A stretch of DNA of 6,123 nt from Rubrivirga sp. (GCA_012269805.1 JAAXJP010000506.1:1-6123); one strand, 5' to 3'. Shown: positions 1-6,123, numbered from the stretch's first letter. A program made the numbers and translations. The notes: generated by a model not told the origin, from the sequence alone.

Positions 1-496
1 GATCGCCGAGGTGGACGGGTCCGGCGTTCAGGGCGCCGTCGAGTTCGTCGACCTCGGCGACGCCGTCGAGGTCCGCTACAACCTGGCCGGGCTGTCGTCG
101 GGCCGCCATGGGTTCCACGTCCACCAGACCGGCGACTGCGGGCCGGACTCGACCGGGACGCCGGCCGGCGCCGCCGGGGGGCACTTCAACCCGCTCGCGA
201 GCGACCACGGCGCGCCCGGCGCCGCGCCCAGCCAGCGGCACGCCGGCGACCTCGGCAACATCGAGGTCGGCGCGGACGGGCGGGCCATCGGCGTGCGCGT
301 CGACTCGGTCTTGTCGTTTCGTGGCCCGACCTCGATCCTCGGCAAGGCCATGCTGGTCCATGCCGGGGAGGACGACCTGACGAGCCAGCCGAGCGGGGAC
401 GCCGGCGCTCGCGTCGGGTGCGGGGTGATCGAGGAGGCGGCCGCCGGCGGATCCCTCCCGGATTCGCTGGCCGTCCCGGCGTCGGTAGAACCCTGA
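1..496 (+). CDS. sodC: Cu/Zn superoxide dismutase (SodC family), 5' end outside window
   Basis: This enzyme converts superoxide to oxygen and hydrogen peroxide, usually in the periplasm or at the cell surface. The frame is open from the first bases of the window, so the N-terminus and any signal peptide are missing; the GTG at 11 is probably internal. Counting that codon as residue 1, all metal ligands are visible: copper H36 and H38 (in GFHVH), bridging H58 (GGHFNP), zinc H66, H77 and D80 (HAGDLGN), and copper H117 (LVHAGEDD). C43 and C137 match the conserved disulfide and R134 the active-site arginine; GDAGARVGCGVI is the family's second signature. The electrostatic loop is short, as in many bacterial SodC proteins. 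After the usual end at GCGVI there is a tail of about 20 residues rich in Ala, Ser and Pro. The stop is TGA at 494-496. A second sodC follows 72 bases downstream with no clear terminator between them, so the two are probably co-transcribed. Family assignment is secure; localisation cannot be read from this fragment. Confidence 0.95.
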   Translation, partial: IAEVDGSGVQGAVEFVDLGDAVEVRYNLAGLSSGRHGFHVHQTGDCGPDSTGTPAGAAGGHFNPLASDHGAPGAAPSQRHAGDLGNIEVGADGRAIGVRVDSVLSFRGPTSILGKAMLVHAGEDDLTSQPSGDAGARVGCGVIEEAAAGGSLPDSLAVPASVEP

Positions 497-568
497 TCGC
501 GCCATCGGGGCCGATCAATGGGCGGTGGGAACGCGTGAGAGGGCTCCCCTCACCTCATCCCACCTCCC

Positions 569-1246
569 ATGCGATCCCTCTCCCTCTTCGCCGTCGCCCT
601 TCTCGGGCTGTCGGCTTGCCAGTCTGCCGAACGCGCGACCGACCGGGCTGCGGAAGGCGCTGAAGACGCCGCCGACGCGACCGTCGACGTGGCCCGCGGC
701 GCGGCCGACGCCGTCGAGGACGCCGCCGGCGCGGTGTTCGGCACCGTGGCCGACGTGTTCGACGACGACGACAGCGCCTACGCCGCCGCCGTCGTCCGCC
801 CGACCTCCGCCGCCGGCGCCAGCGCGCAGGGCACCGTCTCGTTCCGCGAGTCCGACGGTGGCCTTATGGTCGCCATCAGCCTGAGCGGGCTCCGGCCCGG
901 CCCGCACGCGATCCACATTCATCAGAACGCCGCGTGCGGCCCCGGCGAGGACGGGACGCCCGGCGGCGCGGCCGGCGGCCACTGGGACCCCCTCAGCTCC
1001 ATGGACCACGGTGCACCGACCGAGGAGCTCGACGACAAGCACCTCGGTGACTTGGGCAACTTCGAGGCCGAGGCGGACGGGACGGCCGACATGGTCGTGG
1101 CGATCTCTCCGTTCCCGACGGCCGAGTACAACGTGGCCGAGCACGCCGTCATGATCCACGAAGGCCGCGACGACCTCGAGTCCGACCCGGGCGGGGACGC
1201 GGGCACGCGCGTCGGCTGCGGCGTGATCGAGGCCCGCATGCCGTAG
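569..1246 (+). CDS. sodC: Lipoprotein Cu/Zn superoxide dismutase (SodC family)
   Basis: A 225-residue superoxide dismutase predicted to be lipid-anchored. Residues 1-16 are a signal peptide with the lipobox LSAC, so C17 should be acylated. Residues 18-64 form an Ala/Asp/Glu-rich, probably helical linker, followed by four Asp (65-68). The dismutase domain runs from about 73 to 222. Copper ligands are H116, H118, bridging H138 and H197; zinc ligands are H138, H147, H158 and D161. C123 and C217 match the disulfide and R214 the active-site arginine, in GDAGTRVGCGVI. It should therefore be active. It differs from the upstream copy: GGHWDP replaces GGHFNP, and the segment before the last copper ligand (residues 184-197) lacks the common GPxSIxGK/R pattern. 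ATG 569 is chosen because the signal peptide begins there; there is no Shine-Dalgarno sequence, only CCACCTCCC directly before the ATG. It is the last gene before a strong terminator at 1266. Family and lipoprotein calls are firm; which membrane it sits in is not determined. Confidence 0.95.
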   Translation: MRSLSLFAVALLGLSACQSAERATDRAAEGAEDAADATVDVARGAADAVEDAAGAVFGTVADVFDDDDSAYAAAVVRPTSAAGASAQGTVSFRESDGGLMVAISLSGLRPGPHAIHIHQNAACGPGEDGTPGGAAGGHWDPLSSMDHGAPTEELDDKHLGDLGNFEAEADGTADMVVAISPFPTAEYNVAEHAVMIHEGRDDLESDPGGDAGTRVGCGVIEARMP

Positions 1247-1265
1247 GGCCAGATTCCTCGCGGAC

Positions 1266-1306
1266 AACCGGTCGCTGCCTCGACATGGGCAGCGACCGGT
1301 TTTTTT
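1266..1306 (+). terminator. Intrinsic terminator after the sodC pair
   Basis: A perfect 14-base-pair stem (1266-1279 with 1288-1301) closes an 8-base loop and runs into seven consecutive T (1300-1306). It starts 20 bases after the stop codon of the second sodC. This is a textbook Rho-independent terminator for the + strand. The opposite strand has no T run on its side, so it should act in one direction. It separates the sodC genes from the SusC-like receptor gene. Confidence 0.95.
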
Positions 1307-1445
1307 AGGGTGCCGCCGGCCGCCGACTGTCCAGGCCACATTTCGGACGGTTCGGAAGCGCACCCGGACCGGCGGGCAGCCTTGTAGTCGGCGGCGGGGA
1401 GGACGGCGTAGGTTCCGACGTTCACGCGCCCTCCACCTCCCCTCC
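1307..1445 (+). other. Intergenic leader region upstream of the susC-like gene
   Basis: This 139-base non-coding stretch between the terminator and the receptor ATG must hold the promoter of the susCD-like operon if that operon is transcribed independently. TTCGGA occurs twice in direct orientation (1342-1347 and 1351-1356, 9 bases apart), which could be chance or half-sites of an operator. The last 20 bases before the ATG are almost entirely pyrimidine. No coding potential or stable RNA fold was recognised. Confidence 0.6.
1382..1416 (+). promoter_or_regulatory. Weak candidate Bacteroidota-type promoter for the susC-like gene
   Basis: TTG at 1382-1384 and TAGGTTCC at 1409-1416 loosely resemble the Bacteroidota sigma-factor elements (-33 TTTG and -7 TAnnTTTG). 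The -7 candidate matches four of six specified bases, and the 24-base gap is slightly longer than usual. The position would give a 5' leader of roughly 25 bases before ATG 1446. It is the best match I found in this spacer, but short motifs like this arise easily by chance. Confidence 0.2.
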
Positions 1446-4415
1446 ATGGACCTTTCTACTGTTCGGTTGGCTACTCTGGCCACCCTGTTTGCCCTTCCCT
1501 CCCTCGTCGCTGCTCAGGGCACCGTGAGCGGCACCGTGACCGACGCGGAGACCGACCAACCACTCCCCGGCGTCACGGTCTTTGTACAGGCCTCCAACAT
1601 CGGCACGACGACCGATGCCGACGGCATGTACGAGCTGGCGTTGCCCCCCGGGCAGCGGACCCTGTCGGTGTCGTTCGTCGGCTACCGGTCGCAGGAGGTG
1701 GAGGTCCCTGAGGGGGAGACCATCCTCGACATCGCCCTTGCGCCTGACCTCCTCGGCCTCGACGAGGTCGTCGTGACCGGCCTCGGGACGTCGATCCGCC
1801 GGGCCAACTCGGCCAACTCGGTCGAGACGATCTCGGCCCGCGAGCTCGCCGAGGTCTCGACGCCCCAGACGCTCGACGGCGCCCTCAACGGGAAGGTCAC
1901 TGGCGCGGTCGTCAACGCGAACTCGGGCGCGCCTGGCGGCGGGATCAACATCCGGCTGCGCGGGATCACGACGATCAACGGCAACAGCCAGCCGCTCTAC
2001 GTCGTCGACGGCGTCATCATCTCGAACGACGCCGTGTCCAACGGGATCAACGCGATCTCCGCCGCGGCCGGGGGCGGGAACGCCTCCAACCAGGACAACC
2101 CGGTCAACCGCGTGGCCGACCTCGCGCCGGAGGACATCGAGTCGATCGAGATCCTCAAGGGGCCCTCCGCCGCGGCCATCTACGGGGCCCGCGCGGCCAA
2201 CGGCGTCGTCGTGATCACGACCAAGTCGGGCCGCGCCGGCGAGACCCGCGTCGAGCTGTCGCAGTCGGTCGGCGTGACCCAGGTCGCGAGGACGCTCGGG
2301 ACCCGCCAGTTCACTGCCGAGACCGCCGAGGAGACCTTCGGCGCCGCCGGGCGCGAGCTGTTCGAGCAGGCGAACGGCCAGACCTTCGATTACGAGGAGG
2401 CCCTCTACGGCAACGACGGGCTCCTGCTCACGACCAACCTCGCCATCTCCGGCGGGAACGACCAGACCCAGTTCCGGGTCTCGGGCGTCGTAAAGGACGA
2501 CGAGGGCATCATCTCGAGCACGGGCTACGAGAAGCAGTCGGGGCGCGTGAACCTCACGCACCGGCTCAGCCGGGTGTTCTCCGTCGACGCCGCGGTGAAC
2601 TACGTCCGCTCGGTGGCCGCCCGCGGCATCACCGGCAACGACAACTCCGGGACGACGTTCGGGATCGGGCTCATCGCCACGCCCAATTTCGTGGACCTCT
2701 TCCCGGACGCGAACGGCGAGTTCCCCGACAACCCGTTCAACTCGTCCAACTTCCTCCAGACCCGGGACCTCTCGCTCATCGAGGAGACGAACAACCGGTT
2801 TATCGGGTCCGGGCAGCTGACGGTCAACCTCCTGACCAGTGACACCCAGTCGCTCCAGCTCATTGGGACCGGCGGGGTCGATTACTACGCGCTCGACCAG
2901 GTCAGCCAGTTCCCGGTGGAGCTCCAGTTCGAGGACGACGACGGCCTCGCCGGGACGTCGATCCTCGGCAACGCGAGCAACCTCAACACCAACTTCCAAG
3001 GCCTGCTCGTCCACGGCTTCGCGCCGGAGGGGCAGAACCTCTCGTTCACGACCCAGCTGGGCGTGACGGCCTTCGACCAGGACTTCAACAACGTGTCGAG
3101 CGTGGCGCGGGGGCTGATCCCGAACCAGACGAACCTCGACCAGGCCTCGGCGCTCCAGACGAACCAGGGCCGGTTCTTCCAGAACGACCGCGCCGTGTTC
3201 GCCCAGGAGGAGGTGAACTGGAACGACGCCGTCATCGGGACGGTCGGCGTCCGCGCCGAGCGGTCGTCGTCGAACGGCAACGTCGACCAGTTCTACGCCT
3301 ACCCGAAGGCCGGGCTCGCCGTGAACCTCACGAACCTCGGCCTTTTCCAGGGCGGGGCCGTCGACCTCCTCAAGGTCCGCGCGGCGTTTGGGCAGACCGG
3401 CAACACGGCGCCGTTCGGCGCCAAGTTCACGACGTTCGGGACGTTCGCCGTGGGGGGCAACGTGGGCCTCTCGATCGGGGGCCAGCGCGGCCTCGCCGAC
3501 GTGGCGCCCGAGCGGGCCTCGGAGATCGAGGCGGGCCTCGACCTCACGCTCCTCGGCGGCCGTGTCAACTTCGAGGGGACCGTGTACTCGAAGACCGTCG
3601 ACGACCTGCTCCTGACGCGGCAGGTCCCGTACTCGACCGGGTTCGTCGTCGAAACGTTCAACGGGGGCCAACTCCAGAACAACGGGATCGAGCTGGGCCT
3701 GAGCCTGATCCCGGTCGATGGCCCGATGTTCCGGTGGATCTCGCGGACGAGCTTCTGGACCAACGCCTCCGAGGTCACCGAGCTCGACGTGCCGCCGTTC
3801 CAGGCGACCGGCGGCGGGTTCGGCTCGACGCTCGGGTCGGTCCGCGTCGAGGAGGGGGAGAGCCCCACCCAGATCGTAGGGCTCCAGGACGGCGAGGTCG
3901 TCCAGCTCGGCGACGTGTCGCCGGACTTCCAGATGTCCTTCTTCCAGGACTTCACGGTCATGCGCCGATTCCGGGTCACGGCGTTTGGTCACTGGAAAAA
4001 GGGAGGCGACGTGATCAACCTCACGGAGCTCCTCCTGGACCTCTCGGGCACGAGCCCGGACTATGACGAGCCGTTCGTCGACCCCGAAACGGGGGAGGAG
4101 ACGACGCTCGGGCCCTACCGGGTCTCGCAGCTCGGTGTCAACTCGGGCCAGTTTGTCCAGGACGCCTCTTACTTCCGGCTCCGCGAAGTCCGGCTCGACT
4201 ACGACGTCGCGCCGTCGGTCTTCGGGCCGTTCGCGGAGTCGCTCCGGAGCCTCCGGCTCGGCGTCTCGGCGACCAACCTGTTCACGATCACGCCATACAA
4301 GAGCTACGACCCCGAGGTGAGCAACTTCGGCAGCCAGCCGGTGGCGTCGGGGGTCGAGGTGGCCCCGTTCCCGTCCTCGCGGAACCTGTACTTCCACGTC
4401 AACCTCGGCCTCTAA
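1446..4415 (+). CDS. SusC/RagA-family TonB-dependent outer-membrane receptor
   Basis: A 989-residue outer-membrane transporter that, with its SusD partner, takes up oligomeric nutrients using TonB and proton-motive energy. Residues 1-23 are a signal peptide probably cut before Q24 (VAA|QG). Residues 25-101 form the carboxypeptidase-regulatory-like domain typical of SusC proteins (GTVTDAETDQPLPGV, later FVGYRSQEV). DEVVVTGLGT at 106-115 is the Ton-box-like segment leading into the plug. The plug carries LRGITTINGN...PLYVVDGV (171-190) and IEILKGPSAAAIYGARAANG (about 234-253). The beta-barrel fills residues about 268-989; near its end NLFTITPYKSYDPEVSNFGS and the closing strand NLYFHVNLGL fit the family's C-terminal pattern. 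Length is normal (about 1000). ATG 1446 gives a proper signal peptide; no Shine-Dalgarno is present and CCTCCACCTCCCCTCC precedes it. The SusD-like gene follows after 40 bases. Family is certain; the substrate (glycan, peptide or other) is not indicated by the sequence or neighbours. Confidence 0.97.
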   Translation: MDLSTVRLATLATLFALPSLVAAQGTVSGTVTDAETDQPLPGVTVFVQASNIGTTTDADGMYELALPPGQRTLSVSFVGYRSQEVEVPEGETILDIALAPDLLGLDEVVVTGLGTSIRRANSANSVETISARELAEVSTPQTLDGALNGKVTGAVVNANSGAPGGGINIRLRGITTINGNSQPLYVVDGVIISNDAVSNGINAISAAAGGGNASNQDNPVNRVADLAPEDIESIEILKGPSAAAIYGARAANGVVVITTKSGRAGETRVELSQSVGVTQVARTLGTRQFTAETAEETFGAAGRELFEQANGQTFDYEEALYGNDGLLLTTNLAISGGNDQTQFRVSGVVKDDEGIISSTGYEKQSGRVNLTHRLSRVFSVDAAVNYVRSVAARGITGNDNSGTTFGIGLIATPNFVDLFPDANGEFPDNPFNSSNFLQTRDLSLIEETNNRFIGSGQLTVNLLTSDTQSLQLIGTGGVDYYALDQVSQFPVELQFEDDDGLAGTSILGNASNLNTNFQGLLVHGFAPEGQNLSFTTQLGVTAFDQDFNNVSSVARGLIPNQTNLDQASALQTNQGRFFQNDRAVFAQEEVNWNDAVIGTVGVRAERSSSNGNVDQFYAYPKAGLAVNLTNLGLFQGGAVDLLKVRAAFGQTGNTAPFGAKFTTFGTFAVGGNVGLSIGGQRGLADVAPERASEIEAGLDLTLLGGRVNFEGTVYSKTVDDLLLTRQVPYSTGFVVETFNGGQLQNNGIELGLSLIPVDGPMFRWISRTSFWTNASEVTELDVPPFQATGGGFGSTLGSVRVEEGESPTQIVGLQDGEVVQLGDVSPDFQMSFFQDFTVMRRFRVTAFGHWKKGGDVINLTELLLDLSGTSPDYDEPFVDPETGEETTLGPYRVSQLGVNSGQFVQDASYFRLREVRLDYDVAPSVFGPFAESLRSLRLGVSATNLFTITPYKSYDPEVSNFGSQPVASGVEVAPFPSSRNLYFHVNLGL

Positions 4416-4455
4416 GCCGCCCCGCTCCGAACGCTCCTCTCCTCAGACTGAACCC

Positions 4456-5793
4456 ATGACTTCTTTTCTCCGCACCGCCGCCCTCGGGGTCGCCGTCGGG
4501 CTGGCGCTCGGCCTCTCGGGGTGCGACTTCGCCGACATCGACGACCGGCCGAACCCGAACGGCCCGGCCCTCGACGACATCCTCGACAACCCGACCGAGG
4601 CCAACATCCAGAACCTCGCCATCGGCGTCGAGGCGTCGGCCCGCGCCGGCCTCGGGACGTACCTCGTCGACGTCGGCGTGCTCGGCCGCGAGTACTGGCG
4701 CGTGAGCCCGTCCGACCCCCGGTTCACGCAGGACCTCCTCGGCCGGTCCGAGTCGGTCCTCGACAACAACACGTTCTACATCATCACGCCCTGGAGCGCC
4801 CGGTACACCACGATCCGGAACGCCAACACGATGCTCCTCGCCGTCGAGGCCAACACGACCTTGTCCGAAGGCGAGAAGGCCGCCGCGCGCGGGTTCGCCA
4901 AGACGTGGATCGCCTACTCGTACCTCCTCAACCTGAACCTCACCTTCGAGAACGGGGTCCGGTTCATCGAGCCCGGCGACGACGAGGCGGGCCCGATCGT
5001 CGGCTACGACGAGTCGCTCGACCGGATCGCAGCGCTCTTCGACGAGGCCTACGCCGATCTGCAGGCCGGCTCCACGTTCTTTTTCCCGATCTCCATCGCG
5101 CAGGGCATCCCGGCCACGGTCGGGGGCTACGCCCAGGCCAACCGTGGGCTGGCGGCCCGGACCGACGCGTACCGAGGGGATTGGGCGGGCGTCCTCGATG
5201 CTCTCGACGACTCGTTCGTGGACGCTGCGGCCCCGCTCACGATCGGCGCGTACCACCAGTTCTCGAACAACGCCGGCGACGTGACGAACCCGTTCTTCTT
5301 CCCGCTCGACGGCGGCGGCGACGGCGTCCTGGCCCACCCCTCGTTCGTGGACGACATCCGGGATGAGGACGACCGGATCTCGAAGGTCGCCGAGCGGACC
5401 ACGCCCCGCACCTTCGATGGGTTGACGTCGGCCTACGACACGGACGTGTATGAGTCGCCGACGTCGCCCATCCCGGTGGTCCGAAATGCCGAGCTCCTGC
5501 TCCTCCGGGCCGAGGCGAACGCCCAGCTCGGCAACGCCGGCGCGGCCGTCGGCGCCCTCAACGTGATCCGCCAGGCGGCCTCGCTCGGCGACTACGACGG
5601 CGAGACGAGCACGGGGGCGCTCATCGACGAGGTGCTCTACCAGCGGCGCTACGAGCTCTACGCCGAGGGCCACCGCTGGCTCGACCTCCGCCGCTACGGC
5701 CGACTCGGGACGCTCCCGATCGACCGGCCCAACGACGACGTGTTCGACCGCTTCCCGCTGCCCGAGCAGGAGGTCCTCGACGCGCAGTCGTAG
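4456..5793 (+). CDS. SusD/RagB-family nutrient-binding outer-membrane lipoprotein
   Basis: A 445-residue surface lipoprotein that serves as the substrate-binding lid over the SusC-like barrel encoded just upstream. Residues 1-22 are a lipoprotein signal peptide with lipobox LSGC, making C23 the acylation site, followed by an acidic stretch (DFADIDD) as is common for surface-exported lipoproteins of this group. The N-terminal half contains helical segments of the TPR-like SusD fold. The C-terminal half has the recognisable family motifs: [17 protein letters not shown] (344-360), the segment [21 protein letters not shown] (395-415), in which [10 protein letters not shown] is the SusD hallmark, and [12 protein letters not shown] near the end (433-444). 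The length is at the short end for SusD proteins, which often have 450-600 residues. ATG 4456 is supported by the signal peptide; the 40-base gap from the receptor stop and absence of a terminator there indicate one operon. The stop TAG is at 5791-5793. Family is certain; the ligand is unknown. Confidence 0.96.
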   Translation: MTSFLRTAALGVAVGLALGLSGCDFADIDDRPNPNGPALDDILDNPTEANIQNLAIGVEASARAGLGTYLVDVGVLGREYWRVSPSDPRFTQDLLGRSESVLDNNTFYIITPWSARYTTIRNANTMLLAVEANTTLSEGEKAAARGFAKTWIAYSYLLNLNLTFENGVRFIEPGDDEAGPIVGYDESLDRIAALFDEAYADLQAGSTFFFPISIAQGIPATVGGYAQANRGLAARTDAYRGDWAGVLDALDDSFVDAAAPLTIGAYHQFSNNAGDVTNPFFFPLDGGGDGVLAHPSFVDDIRDEDDRISKVAERTTPRTFDGLTSAYDTDVYESPTSPIPVVRNAELLLLRAEANAQLGNAGAAVGALNVIRQAASLGDYDGETSTGALIDEVLYQRRYELYAEGHRWLDLRRYGRLGTLPIDRPNDDVFDRFPLPEQEVLDAQS

Positions 5794-5803
5794 CCCTGCC
5801 CCT

Positions 5804-5825
5804 CCCGCCTCGGCGTCGAGGCGGG
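5804..5825. other. GC-rich hairpin after the susD-like gene
   Basis: CCCGCCTCG (5804-5812) pairs perfectly with CGAGGCGGG (5817-5825) around the tetraloop GCGT. It lies 10 bases after the SusD-like stop codon. No T run follows, so it is not an intrinsic terminator by itself; it may stabilise the 3' end of the mRNA or assist the second hairpin immediately downstream. Confidence 0.5.
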
Positions 5826-5831
5826 CCGACC

Positions 5832-5875
5832 CGGCGCCCGCTGTCACAGAGGTGGCGGCGGGCGCCGCTATTTTG
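5832..5875 (+). terminator. Probable intrinsic terminator of the susCD-like operon
   Basis: Bases 5832-5847 pair with 5852-5867 in a 16-base-pair stem containing two G-T wobbles, with loop AGAG. The outer ten pairs are all G-C. The stem is followed by CTATTTTG (5868-5875), a short T run interrupted near its start by A. This is weaker in its tail than the terminator after sodC but the stem is very stable. It lies between the SusD-like stop (5793) and the mutS start (5901). Confidence 0.75.
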
Positions 5876-5876
5876 G
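5869..5876 (+). promoter_or_regulatory. Candidate -7 promoter element for mutS, overlapping the terminator tail
   Basis: TATTTTGG matches five of the six specified bases of the Bacteroidota -7 element TAnnTTTG and sits 24 bases before the mutS GTG, which would leave a short 5' leader. No convincing -33 TTTG is present at the usual distance, because that space is occupied by the GC-rich terminator stem. The match may simply be the terminator's T run. Confidence 0.3.
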
Positions 5877-5900
5877 GCGGCCAGAGATCCGGATCGAATC

Positions 5901-6123
5901 GTGGCCGAGCAGAACGACCTCTTCCTCAACGACAAGGACCGCAAGCGCCAGAACCAGACGCCGCTCATGCGGCAGTACTGGAAGATCAAGGACCGCCACC
6001 CCGGCGCGCTCCTCCTCTTCCGGATGGGCGACTTCTACGAGACGTTCGAGGACGACGCGGTCACGGTCGCCGACGTGCTCGGGATCACGCTCACCAAGCG
6101 CGGCAACGGGGCCGCCGAGGACA
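5901..6123 (+). CDS. mutS: DNA mismatch repair protein MutS, N-terminal part (3' end outside window)
   Basis: MutS is the cytoplasmic ATPase that finds base mismatches and small loops after replication and recruits MutL. Only the first 74 codons are in the window, covering the start of the mismatch-recognition domain [16 protein letters not shown] (residues 20-34) and [16 protein letters not shown] (38-53) are characteristic of MutS. F45-Y46-E47 is the Phe-X-Glu motif that stacks on and contacts the mismatched base (F36 and E38 in the E. coli protein). GITLTKRG (61-68) also matches the family. The presence of this domain excludes MutS2, which lacks it. The start is taken as GTG 5901 because no in-frame ATG lies close upstream and the distance to the motifs is normal; a hydrophilic stretch of about 19 residues ([18 protein letters not shown]) precedes the conserved part. 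No clear Shine-Dalgarno is seen. The terminator upstream suggests separate transcription from the susCD-like genes. Identity is firm, the exact start less so. Confidence 0.94.
   Translation, partial: MAEQNDLFLNDKDRKRQNQTPLMRQYWKIKDRHPGALLLFRMGDFYETFEDDAVTVADVLGITLTKRGNGAAED

Noticed and set aside
494..517. Small inverted repeat TGATCG / CGATCA overlapping the stop of the first sodC
   Set aside because: Only six base pairs with a 12-base loop and no T run; too weak for a terminator, and the two sodC genes look co-transcribed.
525..550. Imperfect hairpin around GTGAGAGGG / CCCTCAC before the second sodC
   Set aside because: Short stem with a bulge, no T run and no match to a known riboswitch or leader motif; chance pairing is likely in GC-rich DNA.
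515..1483. A 322-codon open frame on the - strand opposite the lipoprotein sodC gene
   Set aside because: In-phase antisense shadow of the sodC gene; it also runs through the clear terminator hairpin at 1266-1301 and has biased Arg/Gly/Ala/Val composition.
3734..4066. A 110-codon + strand open frame inside the SusC-like gene
   Set aside because: Out-of-frame shadow within a conserved beta-barrel coding region, with Arg/Gly-rich composition and no start context.
1422..4397. A 991-codon open frame on the - strand exactly opposite the SusC-like gene
   Set aside because: Its codons are in phase with those of the sense gene, so it stays open simply because the receptor gene never uses TTA, CTA or TCA. 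Its translation is Arg/Glu/Val-rich low-complexity sequence without recognisable domains, while the sense frame is a full SusC protein.
4399..5847. A 482-codon open frame on the - strand opposite the SusD-like gene
   Set aside because: Same cause: in-phase antisense of a gene with strong G/C-ending codon bias. The translation has no family features.
1..6123. Search for a mobile element, CRISPR array, tRNA, phage or defence system
   Set aside because: No long direct or inverted repeats, transposase, integrase, repeat-spacer pattern or RNA fold was found. All coding space is explained by two dismutases, a SusCD pair and mutS.

Overview
The window is high-GC DNA, densely coding on the + strand only, with a strong preference for codons ending in G or C. 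A SusC/RagA-type TonB-dependent receptor followed by a SusD/RagB lipoprotein points to the Bacteroidota/Rhodothermota lineage. High GC, absent Shine-Dalgarno sequences and many acidic residues fit Rhodothermota (Salinibacter, Rubricoccus or Rubrivirga relatives) better than classical low-GC Bacteroidetes. The phylum-level placement is an inference from gene content and composition, not from a marker gene.

Layout: (1) 1-496 is the 3' part of a Cu/Zn superoxide dismutase gene that enters from the left. (2) 569-1246 is a second, divergent Cu/Zn superoxide dismutase made as a lipoprotein, with an alanine- and acid-rich linker before the enzyme domain. The pair looks bicistronic and ends at a strong intrinsic terminator (1266-1306). 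(3) 1307-1445 is a short intergenic region that should hold the promoter of the next operon. (4) 1446-4415 and 4456-5793 encode a SusC-like outer-membrane receptor and its SusD-like surface lipoprotein, 40 bases apart. (5) 5794-5900 carries two GC-rich hairpins; the second is followed by a short T run and is probably the terminator of the susCD-like operon. (6) 5901 to the window end is the start of mutS, the DNA mismatch-recognition ATPase, cut off after 74 codons.

The two dismutases would act outside the cytoplasm to remove superoxide, with at least the second anchored to a membrane by lipid. The SusCD pair would bind an unknown oligomeric nutrient at the cell surface and import it into the periplasm with TonB energy. 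No hydrolase, sensor or regulator in the window reveals the substrate. mutS is a housekeeping gene and appears functionally unrelated to its neighbours.

I see no mobile element, CRISPR array, RNA gene or clearly novel system. The points most worth a second look are the divergent lipoprotein SodC, its unusual linker, and the pyrimidine-rich leaders directly before three start codons, two of which contain the same 9-base word.
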